From: Flavobacterium zepuense | GTDB lineage: Bacteria > Bacteroidota > Bacteroidia > Flavobacteriales > Flavobacteriaceae | Assembly (NCBI RefSeq): GCF_007097145.1 | Contig: NZ_VJVZ01000002.1 | Coordinates: forward strand, 1-64,000 | Length of the DNA stretch: 64,000 nucleotides | Reading direction: 5' to 3' | Part shown: positions 33,135 through 42,756 of the stretch, in pieces | How the letters are laid out: each line of letters begins with the position of its first letter | Numbering within the stretch: position 1 is the stretch's first letter | Notes under the pieces: model-generated | The model's database searches: none | The model's input: only the letters and a program-made list of their open reading frames with translations | Told to the model about the DNA's origin: nothing | Translations under genes and position numbers: made by a program

Positions 33135-33869
33135 ATGGAAAAAGAACACCAGATATTCGGGATAAGGGCTATTATAGAAGCTATAAACGCAGGTAAGGAA
33201 ATTGATAAGGTTTTTATTCAGAAAGACGCCCAGGGCGATTTGATGAAAGACCTTATGAAGGCTATGAAGCAAAAAAGTGTAAACTTTAGCTACGTGCCGG
33301 TAGAAAAACTTAACCGCCTTACCCCTAACAACCACCAGGGTGCTGTAGCTACTATTGCCCCTATTAGCTTTTACAAGCTGGAAGACCTGGTAGAAAAAGT
33401 TTTAGAAAGCGGTAAAACCCCTTTGTTCTTAATATTAGACCAACTGTCTGATGCGCGTAACTTTGGTGCCATTATCCGTACGGCAGAATGTACCGGTGTA
33501 GATGGAATCATCATACAAAAACAAGGATCTGCTCCTGTTAATGGCGATACAGTTAAAACATCGGCCGGGGCGGTATTTAATGTGCCTATTTGTAAAGTAG
33601 AACATATTAAAGATGCTATTTTCCATCTGCAGGGATCGGGTATTAAAACCGTTGCCGCTACTGAGAAGACTGACAGCAATATTTACGATATATCGTTAAA
33701 CGAGCCGGTAGCTATTATAATGGGTAGCGAAGACCGCGGCATTAACCCTTCTGTCCTTAAAATAGTTGACGAAAAGGCGAAATTGCCAATGTTTGGATCT
33801 ATAGGATCGTTAAACGTATCGGTTGCCTGTGGTGCATTTTTGTATGAAACTGTTAGGCAACGAGGATAA
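33135..33869 (+). CDS. rlmB: 23S rRNA 2'-O-ribose methyltransferase, RlmB/TrmH family
   Basis: 244 aa from the ATG at 33135 (MEKEHQIFGIRAIIEA). An in-frame ATG 24 nt upstream lies inside the terminator. An N-terminal substrate-binding domain (residues 1-80) precedes the SPOUT domain with the three knot motifs: DARNFGAIIRTAECTGVDGI, IIMGSEDRGI and SLNVSVACGAFLYE. It uses SAM to methylate a ribose, in E. coli G2251 of 23S rRNA; the exact target here is inferred. Confidence 0.9.
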   Translation: MEKEHQIFGIRAIIEAINAGKEIDKVFIQKDAQGDLMKDLMKAMKQKSVNFSYVPVEKLNRLTPNNHQGAVATIAPISFYKLEDLVEKVLESGKTPLFLILDQLSDARNFGAIIRTAECTGVDGIIIQKQGSAPVNGDTVKTSAGAVFNVPICKVEHIKDAIFHLQGSGIKTVAATEKTDSNIYDISLNEPVAIIMGSEDRGINPSVLKIVDEKAKLPMFGSIGSLNVSVACGAFLYETVRQRG

Positions 33870-33927
33870 TACTGATTATTAGATTTTTGGATATTCAGAT
33901 TGTTAGATATATTAAATATTAAAACAT

Positions 33928-33964
33928 AAAAAAGCAGTACACTTTACAGTTGTACTGCTTTTTT
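33928..33964. terminator. Bidirectional terminator between convergent genes
   Basis: AAAAAAGCAGTACA and TGTACTGCTTTTTT form a perfect 14-bp stem with A/T runs on both sides, serving rlmB (+) and the rhomboid gene (-). Confidence 0.88.
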
Positions 33965-33981
33965 TATGAGATTGTGCCTGC

Positions 33982-34779
33982 TTACTTAGACTGCCCACTT
34001 TCATCATCAACTTTTGGTTTTTCAATATAACTATATACTATCCTGTAATTGGCATAGGGCTCTACGATTTCGTAATCAACTACCTCTATATCTTGCGGTT
34101 TAGGTGGGTTTATAAAGTTGCCATTCTCATCAAAGCGCTTCATGAACGGGTCTTTTTTAGGATCAAAATCGGGTTGTTCCCAGGCGTAAAAAGGCTGTTT
34201 TTTATACTCAGGGGTATCGTAAATTCGTGAGAACAGTATACCCGATATTAGTCCACCCAAGTGCCCTTCCCAACTGATGCCTTCTTCTACATCCGGAAAA
34301 ACATACCATATCATGCTGCCATACAGCATTATAATAAGTAGTGACAATGCTACAAGCCTGTAATAACCCGTTTGTATACCCTTAAAGAACACAAAGGTTA
34401 CCAGTACATAAATTAACCCGCTGGCACCTATATGGTGAGATCCTCCCCTGCCTATAAGCCACGTTATAAATCCTGAGAGCAGTATACCATATATTATAAT
34501 TTGCAAAGCATACCGCCGGTAAAAGAACCGCATGGCTGCTACTAGTAAGAATAGCGGAATGGAATTATTATACAAATGCTCTAAGCTGCCGTGCAGGAAA
34601 GGACTGAGCACAATTCCACGCAATCCGGTTAAAGTTCGTGGTGCTATACCGTAATCAGATAAGTATATATGAAATTTAATTTCTACCCAGTATACCGTCC
34701 AGAGGGCAAGTATAAAAGCCAGTGGCCAAAGCACAACTGAGGGCGAAAATGTAAAGTGGTTGTCCTGGTTATTGTTCAT
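33982..34779 (-). CDS. Rhomboid-family intramembrane serine protease
   Basis: 265 aa from the ATG at 34779; a GTG 12 nt upstream is possible. About six membrane helices. The catalytic Ser sits in HHIGASGLIY (S120) and the catalytic His in EGHLGG (H173), with HLYNNS in the second helix, as in rhomboids. A hydrophilic cytoplasmic tail rich in Pro, Asp and Lys follows (FDPKKDPFMKRFDENGNF). Cleaves transmembrane substrates; none can be named. Confidence 0.92.
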   Translation of the reverse strand: MNNNQDNHFTFSPSVVLWPLAFILALWTVYWVEIKFHIYLSDYGIAPRTLTGLRGIVLSPFLHGSLEHLYNNSIPLFLLVAAMRFFYRRYALQIIIYGILLSGFITWLIGRGGSHHIGASGLIYVLVTFVFFKGIQTGYYRLVALSLLIIMLYGSMIWYVFPDVEEGISWEGHLGGLISGILFSRIYDTPEYKKQPFYAWEQPDFDPKKDPFMKRFDENGNFINPPKPQDIEVVDYEIVEPYANYRIVYSYIEKPKVDDESGQSK

Positions 34780-34805
34780 GCATAAAGGCACGTCAAAAAG
34801 CCAAC

Positions 34806-34813
34806 CAAAAATA
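34806..34813 (-). promoter_or_regulatory. Possible -7 box for rhomboid gene
   Basis: TATTTTTG on the minus strand fits TAnnTTTG, 26 nt before the ATG. No clear -33 box. Confidence 0.35.
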
Positions 34814-34852
34814 TTTATCTGTTAAAATGTCAGTTATGGTGTCAGGATTTCA

Positions 34853-37261
34853 TTACATCCTGTTTTGTTCATCGCTGTTTTTACTCTCACGCATATTCAT
34901 ATTCTTAAGCTCACCGCCAAATGTATATAGTACTGATAAGCGTACCATCCGCTGGTCGTTATAATTAGAATATGTGTTTTTAACCCCGTTAGAGAACCCG
35001 CTGTAGGTAGTTTTGCTGGATCTTAAAAGGTCGCTGCCATACAGTGTAAACTGCAACTTTTTATTTAGCAATAGCAATTTAACCGATGTATTAAGATAGC
35101 TTAAGGCGCTGTTAGTATCCAAGTTAGCAGTACCGCAGGTAACATAAGTATAACCCATATTAAACAAAAAGGTTTTATCCTTGTTTAACAACACATCATT
35201 ATTTATCCTGAACTCTCCATTCCATCCGTTTAAAAATTGCAGCGTTACCGGTATGGTAGATTTTGCCTCGCTATAATACACATCGGCACTAACATTGGTT
35301 TTTATCCATTTTAAAGGTTCAAAGGCAATATATTGGTTAATACCATAAGTATTATTTGTTATAAAGTTTAAGGGCACATTTTGCTGTATGCTGGTTACGG
35401 GGTCTACAATTGTTAACTGCTCAAAATCGCCGCGGGTACCGGAGAAAAACAACGATGCCGTATAATAATCTTTAAAACCATATTCAAGCTGTATATTATG
35501 GGAGTATGACGGCCTTAAGTACGGGTTGCCTTCGGAATAAGAATAGGGAGAATCTACCCTCCTGAAAGGGTTTAAAAATTCGTAGGATGGCCTGCCTATC
35601 CTTTTACCGTAATTTATAGTAAAAGAATGGTTGTCGTTATGGTTGTACACTAAATAAGCCGTTGGGAAAAACCTTGTGTACTGTATTACATTTTCCTGCC
35701 CCGTAGTGATTGATGTGCCTTTTGTACGGGTGTTCTCCATACGCAGGCCTGCCTTTGCCTCCCACTTGCCAAACTCTTTGCTGCCATCTATAAACGCAGC
35801 CTGTGTATTTTCTTTAAATACAAACTGGTTGCTTTGGGTAAAGTCTTGAACCGGCAGGCCCGAAGTAAGGCTGTACAGTGCAAAGCTGTTTTGCGTTTTG
35901 GTGTACGACACCCTCGCACCATAATTCAGCTTTAGCCATTTAAGCGGATGCTCCATATCGGCATTGGCAGAATAATTATCTACTTCGCGGCTGCCAATGT
36001 TATTAGCCGACACATACGACCCGGGGATAAAACTGCCATCATTATAAAAATTATTGGTAGCAAAAGTGTTATCGCTATCGGTTATGTAATTAAAATAATC
36101 GGCATCAAAAGATAGCTTAACCCCGGTAGTATCTATCGTATAAATAGCGTGGTAATTAATAGCATTGTAATCGCTAACAGATTTGCTATTTCCGCGTGTA
36201 TTTATGACCGAATCCAGCAACCGAGTTGTATTATCTGTAATATCTACATCTGAGTTTTCGCGCGAAACTGAATTACTGTGGCTGCCCATATACTGTGCAC
36301 CTGTGGTAAATTTATCCGAAAATTTATAATCAATACCCAGCCTGCCATTAAACGGTTTAAAATTATTCTTACGAACAACATTATCTTTCCAGTCGTATTG
36401 CGGATATTCCAGCAATACTTCTTCGGTATTTTTTTGGGCACCGTTAGTATAGCCTACAGATGATTGCAACAAAAATTTATCTTTTTGGTAATTAAACGTA
36501 GCATTTGTAGAACCGGTAGCATAGCTATTTTGCCTGTACGACCCAAGTATAGAGGCATTCCAGGTATCAGCCCTGGTCTTTTTTAGCTTAATGTTTATGA
36601 GCCCACTATTACCCTCGGCACTATATTTTGCAGGTGGGTTGGTTATTACCTCTATGCTCTTTATATCATCCGCCTTTATCGATTTTAAAAAGGCAGTTAG
36701 CTCATCGCCCGTAAGGCGCATTAGCCTATCGTCTACCATTACGCTTATACCACCCTTACCCACTATAGATACCACATCGTTAACTACTTTAACCCGCGGT
36801 ACTAATTTTAAGGCATCAAGCGCATCGCCACCGCTGGCTGCTACAGAATTTTCTACATTGAACACCAGGCGATCTACCTTTCTTTCTACAAGCTTCTTTT
36901 TGGTTTCTACCACAACCTCGTCTAACTGCTTTGAGGCTTCCAATTTAATTGTACCAAGGTTACGATTTTCTGTAAGTTCTACAGGTTTGTTATATAATTC
37001 GGCTCCCATAAAAAGTATACGCAGGGTATAATTACCCGATGGGGCGCTCAGGCTGAAATTACCTGAATCATCCGACAGGCCGGAGCTTACTATAGTGTTT
37101 GAATTATTCTCGACAACAACTTCGGCAAATTCAAGGGGTTTGTTATCACTATCAGTTACGGAGCCTGTAACATTTACTTGTGCAAATGCTATAACAGGAA
37201 ACAGTAACAGTGCAATAAAGAATACAGACTGAAAACGGCTTATAAGGTAAGAATGCGGCAT
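34853..37261 (-). CDS. TonB-receptor-like outer-membrane beta-barrel protein
   Basis: 802 aa. Signal peptide ending VIAFAQ, a carboxypeptidase regulatory-like domain (VTGSVTDSDNKPLEFAEVVV, residues 28-110), a plug-like region (GGDALDALKLVPRVKVVNDV, ISVMVDDRLMRLTGDEL), then a large barrel of the outer-membrane-beta-barrel (PF14905) type. The barrel carries the FLNPFRR and GNPYLRPSYSHNIQLEYGFK motifs typical of that group. Unlike SusC it has no SusD partner. Transport or structural role at the outer membrane; ligand unknown. Confidence 0.9.
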   Translation of the reverse strand: MPHSYLISRFQSVFFIALLLFPVIAFAQVNVTGSVTDSDNKPLEFAEVVVENNSNTIVSSGLSDDSGNFSLSAPSGNYTLRILFMGAELYNKPVELTENRNLGTIKLEASKQLDEVVVETKKKLVERKVDRLVFNVENSVAASGGDALDALKLVPRVKVVNDVVSIVGKGGISVMVDDRLMRLTGDELTAFLKSIKADDIKSIEVITNPPAKYSAEGNSGLINIKLKKTRADTWNASILGSYRQNSYATGSTNATFNYQKDKFLLQSSVGYTNGAQKNTEEVLLEYPQYDWKDNVVRKNNFKPFNGRLGIDYKFSDKFTTGAQYMGSHSNSVSRENSDVDITDNTTRLLDSVINTRGNSKSVSDYNAINYHAIYTIDTTGVKLSFDADYFNYITDSDNTFATNNFYNDGSFIPGSYVSANNIGSREVDNYSANADMEHPLKWLKLNYGARVSYTKTQNSFALYSLTSGLPVQDFTQSNQFVFKENTQAAFIDGSKEFGKWEAKAGLRMENTRTKGTSITTGQENVIQYTRFFPTAYLVYNHNDNHSFTINYGKRIGRPSYEFLNPFRRVDSPYSYSEGNPYLRPSYSHNIQLEYGFKDYYTASLFFSGTRGDFEQLTIVDPVTSIQQNVPLNFITNNTYGINQYIAFEPLKWIKTNVSADVYYSEAKSTIPVTLQFLNGWNGEFRINNDVLLNKDKTFLFNMGYTYVTCGTANLDTNSALSYLNTSVKLLLLNKKLQFTLYGSDLLRSSKTTYSGFSNGVKNTYSNYNDQRMVRLSVLYTFGGELKNMNMRESKNSDEQNRM

Positions 37262-37452
37262 AAATAAGGGTAGTGGTTTTACTATAAGACTACCTTTAAC
37301 AACGCTATGTTACAGTTGGTATTGTTAAAATTGTAAAGAATATCCTATTTTTCAGGATTTCATAAACACTTGATTTAAACAGTAATATTTTTATAAAAAC
37401 TTTATCGGTTAAATGCTTAATCCTATTTATTCAAAATCCGTAATTTTACGCT

Positions 37453-38730
37453 ATGGAAGCACCTTTGGCAGAACGCATACGCCCGCAGCATTTATCTGAA
37501 TACATTAGTCAGCAACACCTCGTGGGGCCAAATGGCTCACTAACCCACCAGATAGCACGTGGTATAATTCCGTCTCTTGTATTATGGGGACCTCCCGGTA
37601 CCGGTAAAACCACCCTGGCACAGATAATGGCACAAGAAAGCAACCGCCCGTTTTATGTGCTTAGCGCCATAAACGCGGGGGTTAAAGATGTGCGCGAGGT
37701 TATAGAAAAAGCCAAGCAAAGCGGCGGTATGTTTACCGCCAAGAACCCTATTTTATTTATAGATGAAATTCACCGGTTTAGTAAATCGCAACAGGATTCG
37801 CTGCTGGCAGCGGTAGAAAAAGGCTGGGTTACACTCATTGGGGCTACTACTGAGAATCCAAGTTTTGAGGTAATACCTGCACTCCTGTCGCGGTGCCAGG
37901 TATATGTGCTGAATCCTTTTACAAAAGATGACTTGGAGGCTTTAATGCACCGTGCTATTGACGTAGATAAATACCTGCAAACAAAGAATATTGATCTTAA
38001 GGAAACCGAAGCCTTGATACGATTATCGGGCGGCGATGGCCGAAAGCTGCTCAACATTTTTGAGCTTGTGGTTAATGCCAACGAGACTGATGATGTTGAA
38101 ATAACGAACGAACGCGTAATGCAGCTTGCCCAAAAAAACACTGTGCTTTATGACAAGACGGGCGAGCAGCATTATGACATTATTTCTGCTTTTATAAAAT
38201 CAATGCGCGGCAGCGACCCTAACGGGGCGGTTTACTGGCTTGCGCGAATGATTGAGGGTGGCGAAGACCTAAAGTTTATTGCCCGCCGTATGTTGATACT
38301 TGCAAGCGAAGATATTGGCAATGCGAACCCTACCGCGCTTATAATGGCGAACAATACCTTTCAGGCAGTGAGCACAATTGGCTACCCGGAATCGCGTATT
38401 ATATTGAGCCAGTGTGCTATTTACCTGGCAACATCGCCTAAAAGCAACGCCAGCTATATGGCTATTGGCAAGGCACAAAGCGTGGTTAAGCAAACCGGCG
38501 ACCTGCCCATACCACTACATCTACGCAATGCCCCTACCAAACTTATGAAGGAATTGGGCTATGGCGACGACTATAAATATGCGCATGACTATGCCAACAA
38601 TTTTGCCGAGCAGGAGTTTTTACCCGATGAAATAAGGAATACAACTTTTTACGACCCAGGAAATAATTCCCGTGAAAACGGCACCAGAGAGTTTTTGAAG
38701 AACCGGTGGAAAGGGAAGTATGGATACTAA
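37453..38730 (+). CDS. rarA: Replication-associated recombination protein A (AAA+ ATPase)
   Basis: 425 aa. Starts PLAERIRPQHLSEYISQQHL, with Walker A at residues 46-53 (GPPGTGKT), Walker B LFIDEIHRFSKSQQD and sensor 1 LIGATTENPSFEV. The clamp-loader-like C-terminal tetramerisation domain contains GGEDLKFIARRMLILASEDI. Acts at stalled replication forks with SSB. Single gene, ended by a long bidirectional terminator. Confidence 0.96.
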   Translation: MEAPLAERIRPQHLSEYISQQHLVGPNGSLTHQIARGIIPSLVLWGPPGTGKTTLAQIMAQESNRPFYVLSAINAGVKDVREVIEKAKQSGGMFTAKNPILFIDEIHRFSKSQQDSLLAAVEKGWVTLIGATTENPSFEVIPALLSRCQVYVLNPFTKDDLEALMHRAIDVDKYLQTKNIDLKETEALIRLSGGDGRKLLNIFELVVNANETDDVEITNERVMQLAQKNTVLYDKTGEQHYDIISAFIKSMRGSDPNGAVYWLARMIEGGEDLKFIARRMLILASEDIGNANPTALIMANNTFQAVSTIGYPESRIILSQCAIYLATSPKSNASYMAIGKAQSVVKQTGDLPIPLHLRNAPTKLMKELGYGDDYKYAHDYANNFAEQEFLPDEIRNTTFYDPGNNSRENGTREFLKNRWKGKYGY

Positions 38731-38745
38731 CTGGTAGAAAGTTAA

Positions 38746-38796
38746 AAAGTCAAAAGTCATAAAGATACAAGCTGCAACTTTATGACTTTTGACTTT
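38746..38796. terminator. Bidirectional terminator, 19-bp perfect stem
   Basis: AAAGTCAAAAGTCATAAAG pairs perfectly with CTTTATGACTTTTGACTTT around a 13-nt loop, between convergent rarA and the gene at 38817. It is built from the repeated word AAAGTC also seen at 49366-49425. Confidence 0.8.
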
Positions 38797-38816
38797 AAAA
38801 ACCTTTAGACTTATAT

Positions 38817-39593
38817 CTAAAACTTAATATTTAACTTTTCAGTTACCAGTTTATCGTTTACATAGTATTCAAAAAACCAATCGTTGCCTTTTTTAAAGAT
38901 CACTCCGGTTTTACCTTCGCCTTGCGCCGAATAATAATCTGCCTGTGATGTTTTGTATAGCCTTGCCACTACTTTTGGAGTAGTATCTACCAATTGATAG
39001 CCGTTAGCAATTGGTTGTGCAAATAGTTGGTTCTCATTAACAATGGTAGGTGTAACTGTGGCGGCAGGTGTTGCTGTAGCTACTGCTTGTTGTGTAGCTG
39101 GTGTAGTTGGTACAGATGCAGTTGCATTAGGATTTGGATGTCCGGCTTGCAAAATAGGAGTGCCGTTATATTGATAATTTAACGCAGCCATAGAAGCTGC
39201 AGCTTCTCTTAACGCTTCATAATAAGCCTTTTTAAAATCTTTTTCTTTGCTTCTTCCTTTTAATGAAGTATATACCACTTTACCACTGCAATCCTTTAAC
39301 AGGATGGTTATATTGGTGGAAAGTATACCCGAATCATCTACTAAATCGCCGTAAAGGGCTCCACACTTGTTTAGCATCAGGTCTTGTGGCATTTGATCGT
39401 TAGGATAAAATACGGTAAAGCCGTATTTTTCAAAGACCATTTTAGTAAGGGTATTGAGGTTATGCTTATTGGGTTCTTTAAGAAAGCTGAATTTCTCCGG
39501 GATAATCACATATTTGTAATTGTTGATAGTTTCTGACTGTGCAAAGCAAAATCCGGAAAACAATATGGCCAGTAATACTAAGGCTTTTTTCAT
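38817..39593 (-). CDS. Secreted protein of unknown function
   Basis: 258 aa. Signal peptide MKKALVLLAILFSGFCFAQ. Residues 25-150 form a folded domain (YKYVIIPEKFSFLKEPNKHN, MVFEKYGFTVFYPNDQMPQD) with two Cys. An Ala/Thr/Pro-rich linker and a short C-terminal beta-rich part (EGKTGVIFKKGNDWFFEYYV) follow. I do not recognise the family; similar architectures recur in Flavobacteria as hypothetical proteins. Last gene of the minus-strand operon, 4 nt after the HAD gene. Confidence 0.75.
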   Translation of the reverse strand: MKKALVLLAILFSGFCFAQSETINNYKYVIIPEKFSFLKEPNKHNLNTLTKMVFEKYGFTVFYPNDQMPQDLMLNKCGALYGDLVDDSGILSTNITILLKDCSGKVVYTSLKGRSKEKDFKKAYYEALREAAASMAALNYQYNGTPILQAGHPNPNATASVPTTPATQQAVATATPAATVTPTIVNENQLFAQPIANGYQLVDTTPKVVARLYKTSQADYYSAQGEGKTGVIFKKGNDWFFEYYVNDKLVTEKLNIKF

Positions 39594-39597
39594 AAAA

Positions 39598-40287
39598 TTA
39601 GAGTAGTTGTTTTAATTGTAGCAGGTGGTTAACCTGTTTTATGGTTGGGTGAGCTTCAAGATTGTGCTCGTTAAAATAAATAGCATCAAGGCCGCAATCT
39701 AATGCACCCTGTACATCGGCCTCTATACAGTCACCTATCATAATGCTGTCTGCTTTTTGCGCATTAGCAGCGGTAAGGGCGTACTCAAAAATAGCGGGGT
39801 CGGGCTTTTTACAGCCTGCAAGCTCAGAGTTGGTTACTGTATCAAAATAATGGTGAATGTTGGCACTTTGCATTTTGCGTGCCTGTACTTCGCTAAAACC
39901 ATTGGTAATAATGTGCAGGCTGTACTTTGATTTGAGGTAGTCTAAAATCTCAATTGTGCCCTCGTATAAATGATTGTTAGTAGGCAAAAGCCTTACATAC
40001 TCTACAGACACCTCTTCTATAAGTTCATTTGAAATATCATAATTAAGGGCTGTAAAAGCCTCTTTCAGCCTGCCATACCTAAGCTGTGCCTGGGTGATCT
40101 CGCCATCGCGAAACAACTTCCAGTACTTAACATTTAGGGGAGAAAAAAGTGCGTTAAATGCATCGGCATCTACTGCAATGCCAAATTTAGGCAGCAGTTC
40201 TTCAAACGCCAGCGCAGAGTTTTTCTCGAAGTCCCAAAGGGTATGGTCGAGATCAAAAAAAATCGCTTTTTTATTATTGATCTTCAT
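39598..40287 (-). CDS. HAD-superfamily hydrolase, YjjG-type pyrimidine nucleotidase
   Basis: 229 aa. Motif I FFDLDHTLWDFEKN (D12, D14), motif II Thr/Ser in LHIITNGFSEVQ, and motif III/IV KKPDPAIFEYAL with SIMIGDCIEADVQGAL. The long alpha-helical cap and the HTLWDFEKNS start fit the YjjG group, which dephosphorylates non-canonical pyrimidine nucleotides. Two nt behind the DUF3299 gene, so co-transcribed, although no functional link is evident. Confidence 0.88.
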   Translation of the reverse strand: MKINNKKAIFFDLDHTLWDFEKNSALAFEELLPKFGIAVDADAFNALFSPLNVKYWKLFRDGEITQAQLRYGRLKEAFTALNYDISNELIEEVSVEYVRLLPTNNHLYEGTIEILDYLKSKYSLHIITNGFSEVQARKMQSANIHHYFDTVTNSELAGCKKPDPAIFEYALTAANAQKADSIMIGDCIEADVQGALDCGLDAIYFNEHNLEAHPTIKQVNHLLQLKQLL

Positions 40288-40289
40288 AC

Positions 40290-40778
40290 TTATTTACTAA
40301 CAATAACGGCATTCTCAATGTGGTATATCCAGTCGTCTACATCGGCATCATTGTACCTAAAGTTGCCCTGTAGTGTTACATACTGGTCGGTCTTTAACTT
40401 CATGCCGGGGTTTTTAAATTTGATGCCCATAATGGTTTCAGGGCCAGCTTGTCCACAAAAAAAGCACGATGCAAATACGTTTTTGCTCAATGCGTAGCTT
40501 TTATTATCTATAGGTATTATAAAGCCACTCATTAAGATGGGCTTATTGTTCTTGGCCTTAAGCGTAGTGTTAATAACCGGGAACATAACACCTTCCGGGT
40601 AGTCTTTACTTGGCTTTTTAAGGTATTTTATCTGGGCAAGCAATTTCCAGGTAAGGGTATCGCCTGCTGTAATTTTTGTTGAAGCCGTAACGTGATACGC
40701 CGGTGCCTGCGGCGATGCTACCGATGCCAGTATGAATGCTGAAAGTATAAGCGATGCTAATAAAAACGTTTTACGCAT
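40290..40778 (-). CDS. DUF3299-like exported protein
   Basis: 162 aa. Signal peptide (MRKTFLLASLILSAFILASVAS) and a core with ISGFIIPID-like LMSGFIIPIDNKSYALSKNV and the CxxC-type element ASCFFCGQAGPETI. These features match my memory of DUF3299, proteins found beside ABC transporters linked to metal, often zinc, handling. It overlaps the permease gene by 8 nt, which ties its function to that transporter. Metal binding by the CxxC is inferred. Confidence 0.72.
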   Translation of the reverse strand: MRKTFLLASLILSAFILASVASPQAPAYHVTASTKITAGDTLTWKLLAQIKYLKKPSKDYPEGVMFPVINTTLKAKNNKPILMSGFIIPIDNKSYALSKNVFASCFFCGQAGPETIMGIKFKNPGMKLKTDQYVTLQGNFRYNDADVDDWIYHIENAVIVSK

Positions 40779-42102
40779 TTGCCAGTGTTTTTGATATGTT
40801 TAAACTATATGCTTTAACGGCAGGTATAACCGCCGCTAAAATCCCTACAAAGATAGTGAGCTCCAGCAAATATCCTTCTTTTTCCCAAACAAACTCAAGG
40901 GGGTTGAACGATATTTTAAACTCCGACTCAGATGAACCTGAGATAAGGCTTAGTGCTACCCTTCCAACAATTGTACCAAAGATAAAGCCGGTAATGCATA
41001 GTAAAAGGCTTTCTATAAGTACTAAAAGCAGCAATTGCAGGCGACTTGCACCATTAACGCGCAAAAGGGCAAATTCGTATTTACGTTCTTTTAACGTATT
41101 ATAAAGGGCTATAAATATGCTGATGCCGCTAATAAGCATGATACCATACGCCAGGTATTGCAGCGCATCTAATCCGATACCAAAAAGGGTAAAGAGCCTG
41201 TTAATCTCTCTCGCCGGCGATGCTGCCTGCATCCTGGTGTTTTGAGCCACAAGCCTTGGCCAGGTTATAAAGCCCATCTTGCCCCTAAACTGTATGAGTA
41301 CGGCGGTAATTTCTTTGCCTTCTTCGCTAATACCTACTTCCTCATGTTCATGGTCGTGTTCCTCCCCTTCGGCATGAGCTTCGTGGTCGTGATCTTCATG
41401 CTCGTGAGTATCAGCAACAGCCTCAGCATGGCCGTCGTGTTCATGCCCTTCTTCTGTTGATTCGGTATGCCCTTCGGCACCTGCATGCTCATGGTCGTGC
41501 ATGGCCCAAACGCTGGGCACATTGCATAAAATAAGATTGTCTACCACTTTGCCTGTAGGCGAAGCAATACCTGTTACATGGTACGCATGGTCTTCGTGCA
41601 GTTCGCCCTCGGCGGCATCGCCGTGCGATCCGAAGAATTTATCGCCCACTTTTATCCCTAAGTTTTGGGCGATCTCACTGCCTACCACCACTTCAAAATT
41701 CTTATTGAACACCTTGCCGTCTTTAAGCTCGGCGCCGTATTTGGTTAAATATTCGGGTGTGGTGCCTACAATACGGTAGCCGTGGTAATTATCGCCAAAC
41801 GCCAGCGGAATAGCACTTTTAACCATGGGGCTGTGCATCCAGGTCTTGGCTTCGGCGTAGTCTATATTGCCGGTTGGGGCATCTACCTGGTATACAGAAG
41901 ACAATATCAGTTGTAGCGGACTACCCTGCGCTCCCAGCACCATATCTATACCGTCTATATTGGCGTTAAATTTCTTTTCAAACTGCTCATCCAATAAAAT
42001 AAGCAGTGTTATAATGGCAACGCTGGCAGTAAGCAAAATAATGCTCAGCGCTGTGTTAAGGGGCTTAAACCAAATGTTTTTCCAGGCTATTTTAGTAATC
42101 AT
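40771..42102 (-). CDS. FtsX/MacB-type ABC transporter permease with His-rich loop
   Basis: 443 aa. Membrane helix at residues 15-37, a large extracytoplasmic domain, then three helices (LQYLAYGIMLISGISIFIAL, LLLLVLIESLLLCITGFIFG, ELTIFVGILAAVIPAVKAY), the FtsX-domain layout. Residues 202-255 inside the extracytoplasmic domain hold 15 His interleaved with Asp/Glu (for example HEHEDHDHEAH), a likely metal-binding loop. Its start overlaps the ATPase stop by one base. It resembles, from memory, the zinc-related ZrgABCDE-type systems of Vibrio; direction of transport is not known. Confidence 0.85.
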   Translation of the reverse strand: MITKIAWKNIWFKPLNTALSIILLTASVAIITLLILLDEQFEKKFNANIDGIDMVLGAQGSPLQLILSSVYQVDAPTGNIDYAEAKTWMHSPMVKSAIPLAFGDNYHGYRIVGTTPEYLTKYGAELKDGKVFNKNFEVVVGSEIAQNLGIKVGDKFFGSHGDAAEGELHEDHAYHVTGIASPTGKVVDNLILCNVPSVWAMHDHEHAGAEGHTESTEEGHEHDGHAEAVADTHEHEDHDHEAHAEGEEHDHEHEEVGISEEGKEITAVLIQFRGKMGFITWPRLVAQNTRMQAASPAREINRLFTLFGIGLDALQYLAYGIMLISGISIFIALYNTLKERKYEFALLRVNGASRLQLLLLVLIESLLLCITGFIFGTIVGRVALSLISGSSESEFKISFNPLEFVWEKEGYLLELTIFVGILAAVIPAVKAYSLNISKTLANA

Positions 42103-42728
42103 TATAAGGATATTTGATTGGGAAAACGGTCTTTTAGCCTTTGGTCGTGCGTTACAATAATAAGAGCGCTACCGTATTGTTTAGCAAGATGTGCAAGCAT
42201 ATCGGCTACACGAAAAGCATTATCGTCGTCAAGGCTGCTGGTGGGTTCATCGGCAAGTAAAAGCTTTGGCTGATTGATTAGCGCACGGGCTATAGACACC
42301 CTTTGCTGCTGGCCTATGCTAAGTTGCGATGGTAATTTATACAGGTGGTCTGTTAAATCAAGTTCCTGCAAAAGCTGTCTGGCTTTATCATTAGCCTGTT
42401 TGCCGGTAGCCAGCCAAGAGGCCAGCACCACGTTTTCAAGTACGTTTAAAGACGACACAAAATAAGCCTGTTGTAAAACAAGCCCAATATTGGTTCCGCG
42501 AAAGCGGTCTAACTTTTTTTCGGATAAAGAGGCAAGGCCGGTCCCTTCTATAAGCACCTGACCTGATTGCGGCCTTAAAAGTCCGCCAAATAGGTGGAGC
42601 AATGTGGTTTTGCCCTTTCCTGATCCGCCTGTAATTAAAAGGCTTTCGCCGGATTGTACGGCGATATCAGGAAAATTAAACTGAGCGCCCTTGCCGTAGG
42701 CAAAGCGTATATTTTGAGTACTTATCAT
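42102..42728 (-). CDS. ABC transporter ATP-binding protein (LolD/MacB type)
   Basis: 208 aa, a single nucleotide-binding domain. Walker A GGSGKGKT (residues 34-41), signature LSIGQQQRVSIARAL, Walker B LLLADEPTSSLDD and switch His in IIVTHDQRL. Partner of the overlapping permease gene. First gene of the operon, with a strong promoter. Confidence 0.94.
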   Translation of the reverse strand: MISTQNIRFAYGKGAQFNFPDIAVQSGESLLITGGSGKGKTTLLHLFGGLLRPQSGQVLIEGTGLASLSEKKLDRFRGTNIGLVLQQAYFVSSLNVLENVVLASWLATGKQANDKARQLLQELDLTDHLYKLPSQLSIGQQQRVSIARALINQPKLLLADEPTSSLDDDNAFRVADMLAHLAKQYGSALIIVTHDQRLKDRFPNQISL

Positions 42729-42756
42729 TCGGTAATATAATAAGACTGCAAGGTAG

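Noticed and set aside
41334..41522. His/Met-rich reading frames over the permease His-rich loop
   Set aside because: They are frame shadows of the repetitive CAT/GAA codons; the permease frame has the family motifs on both sides.
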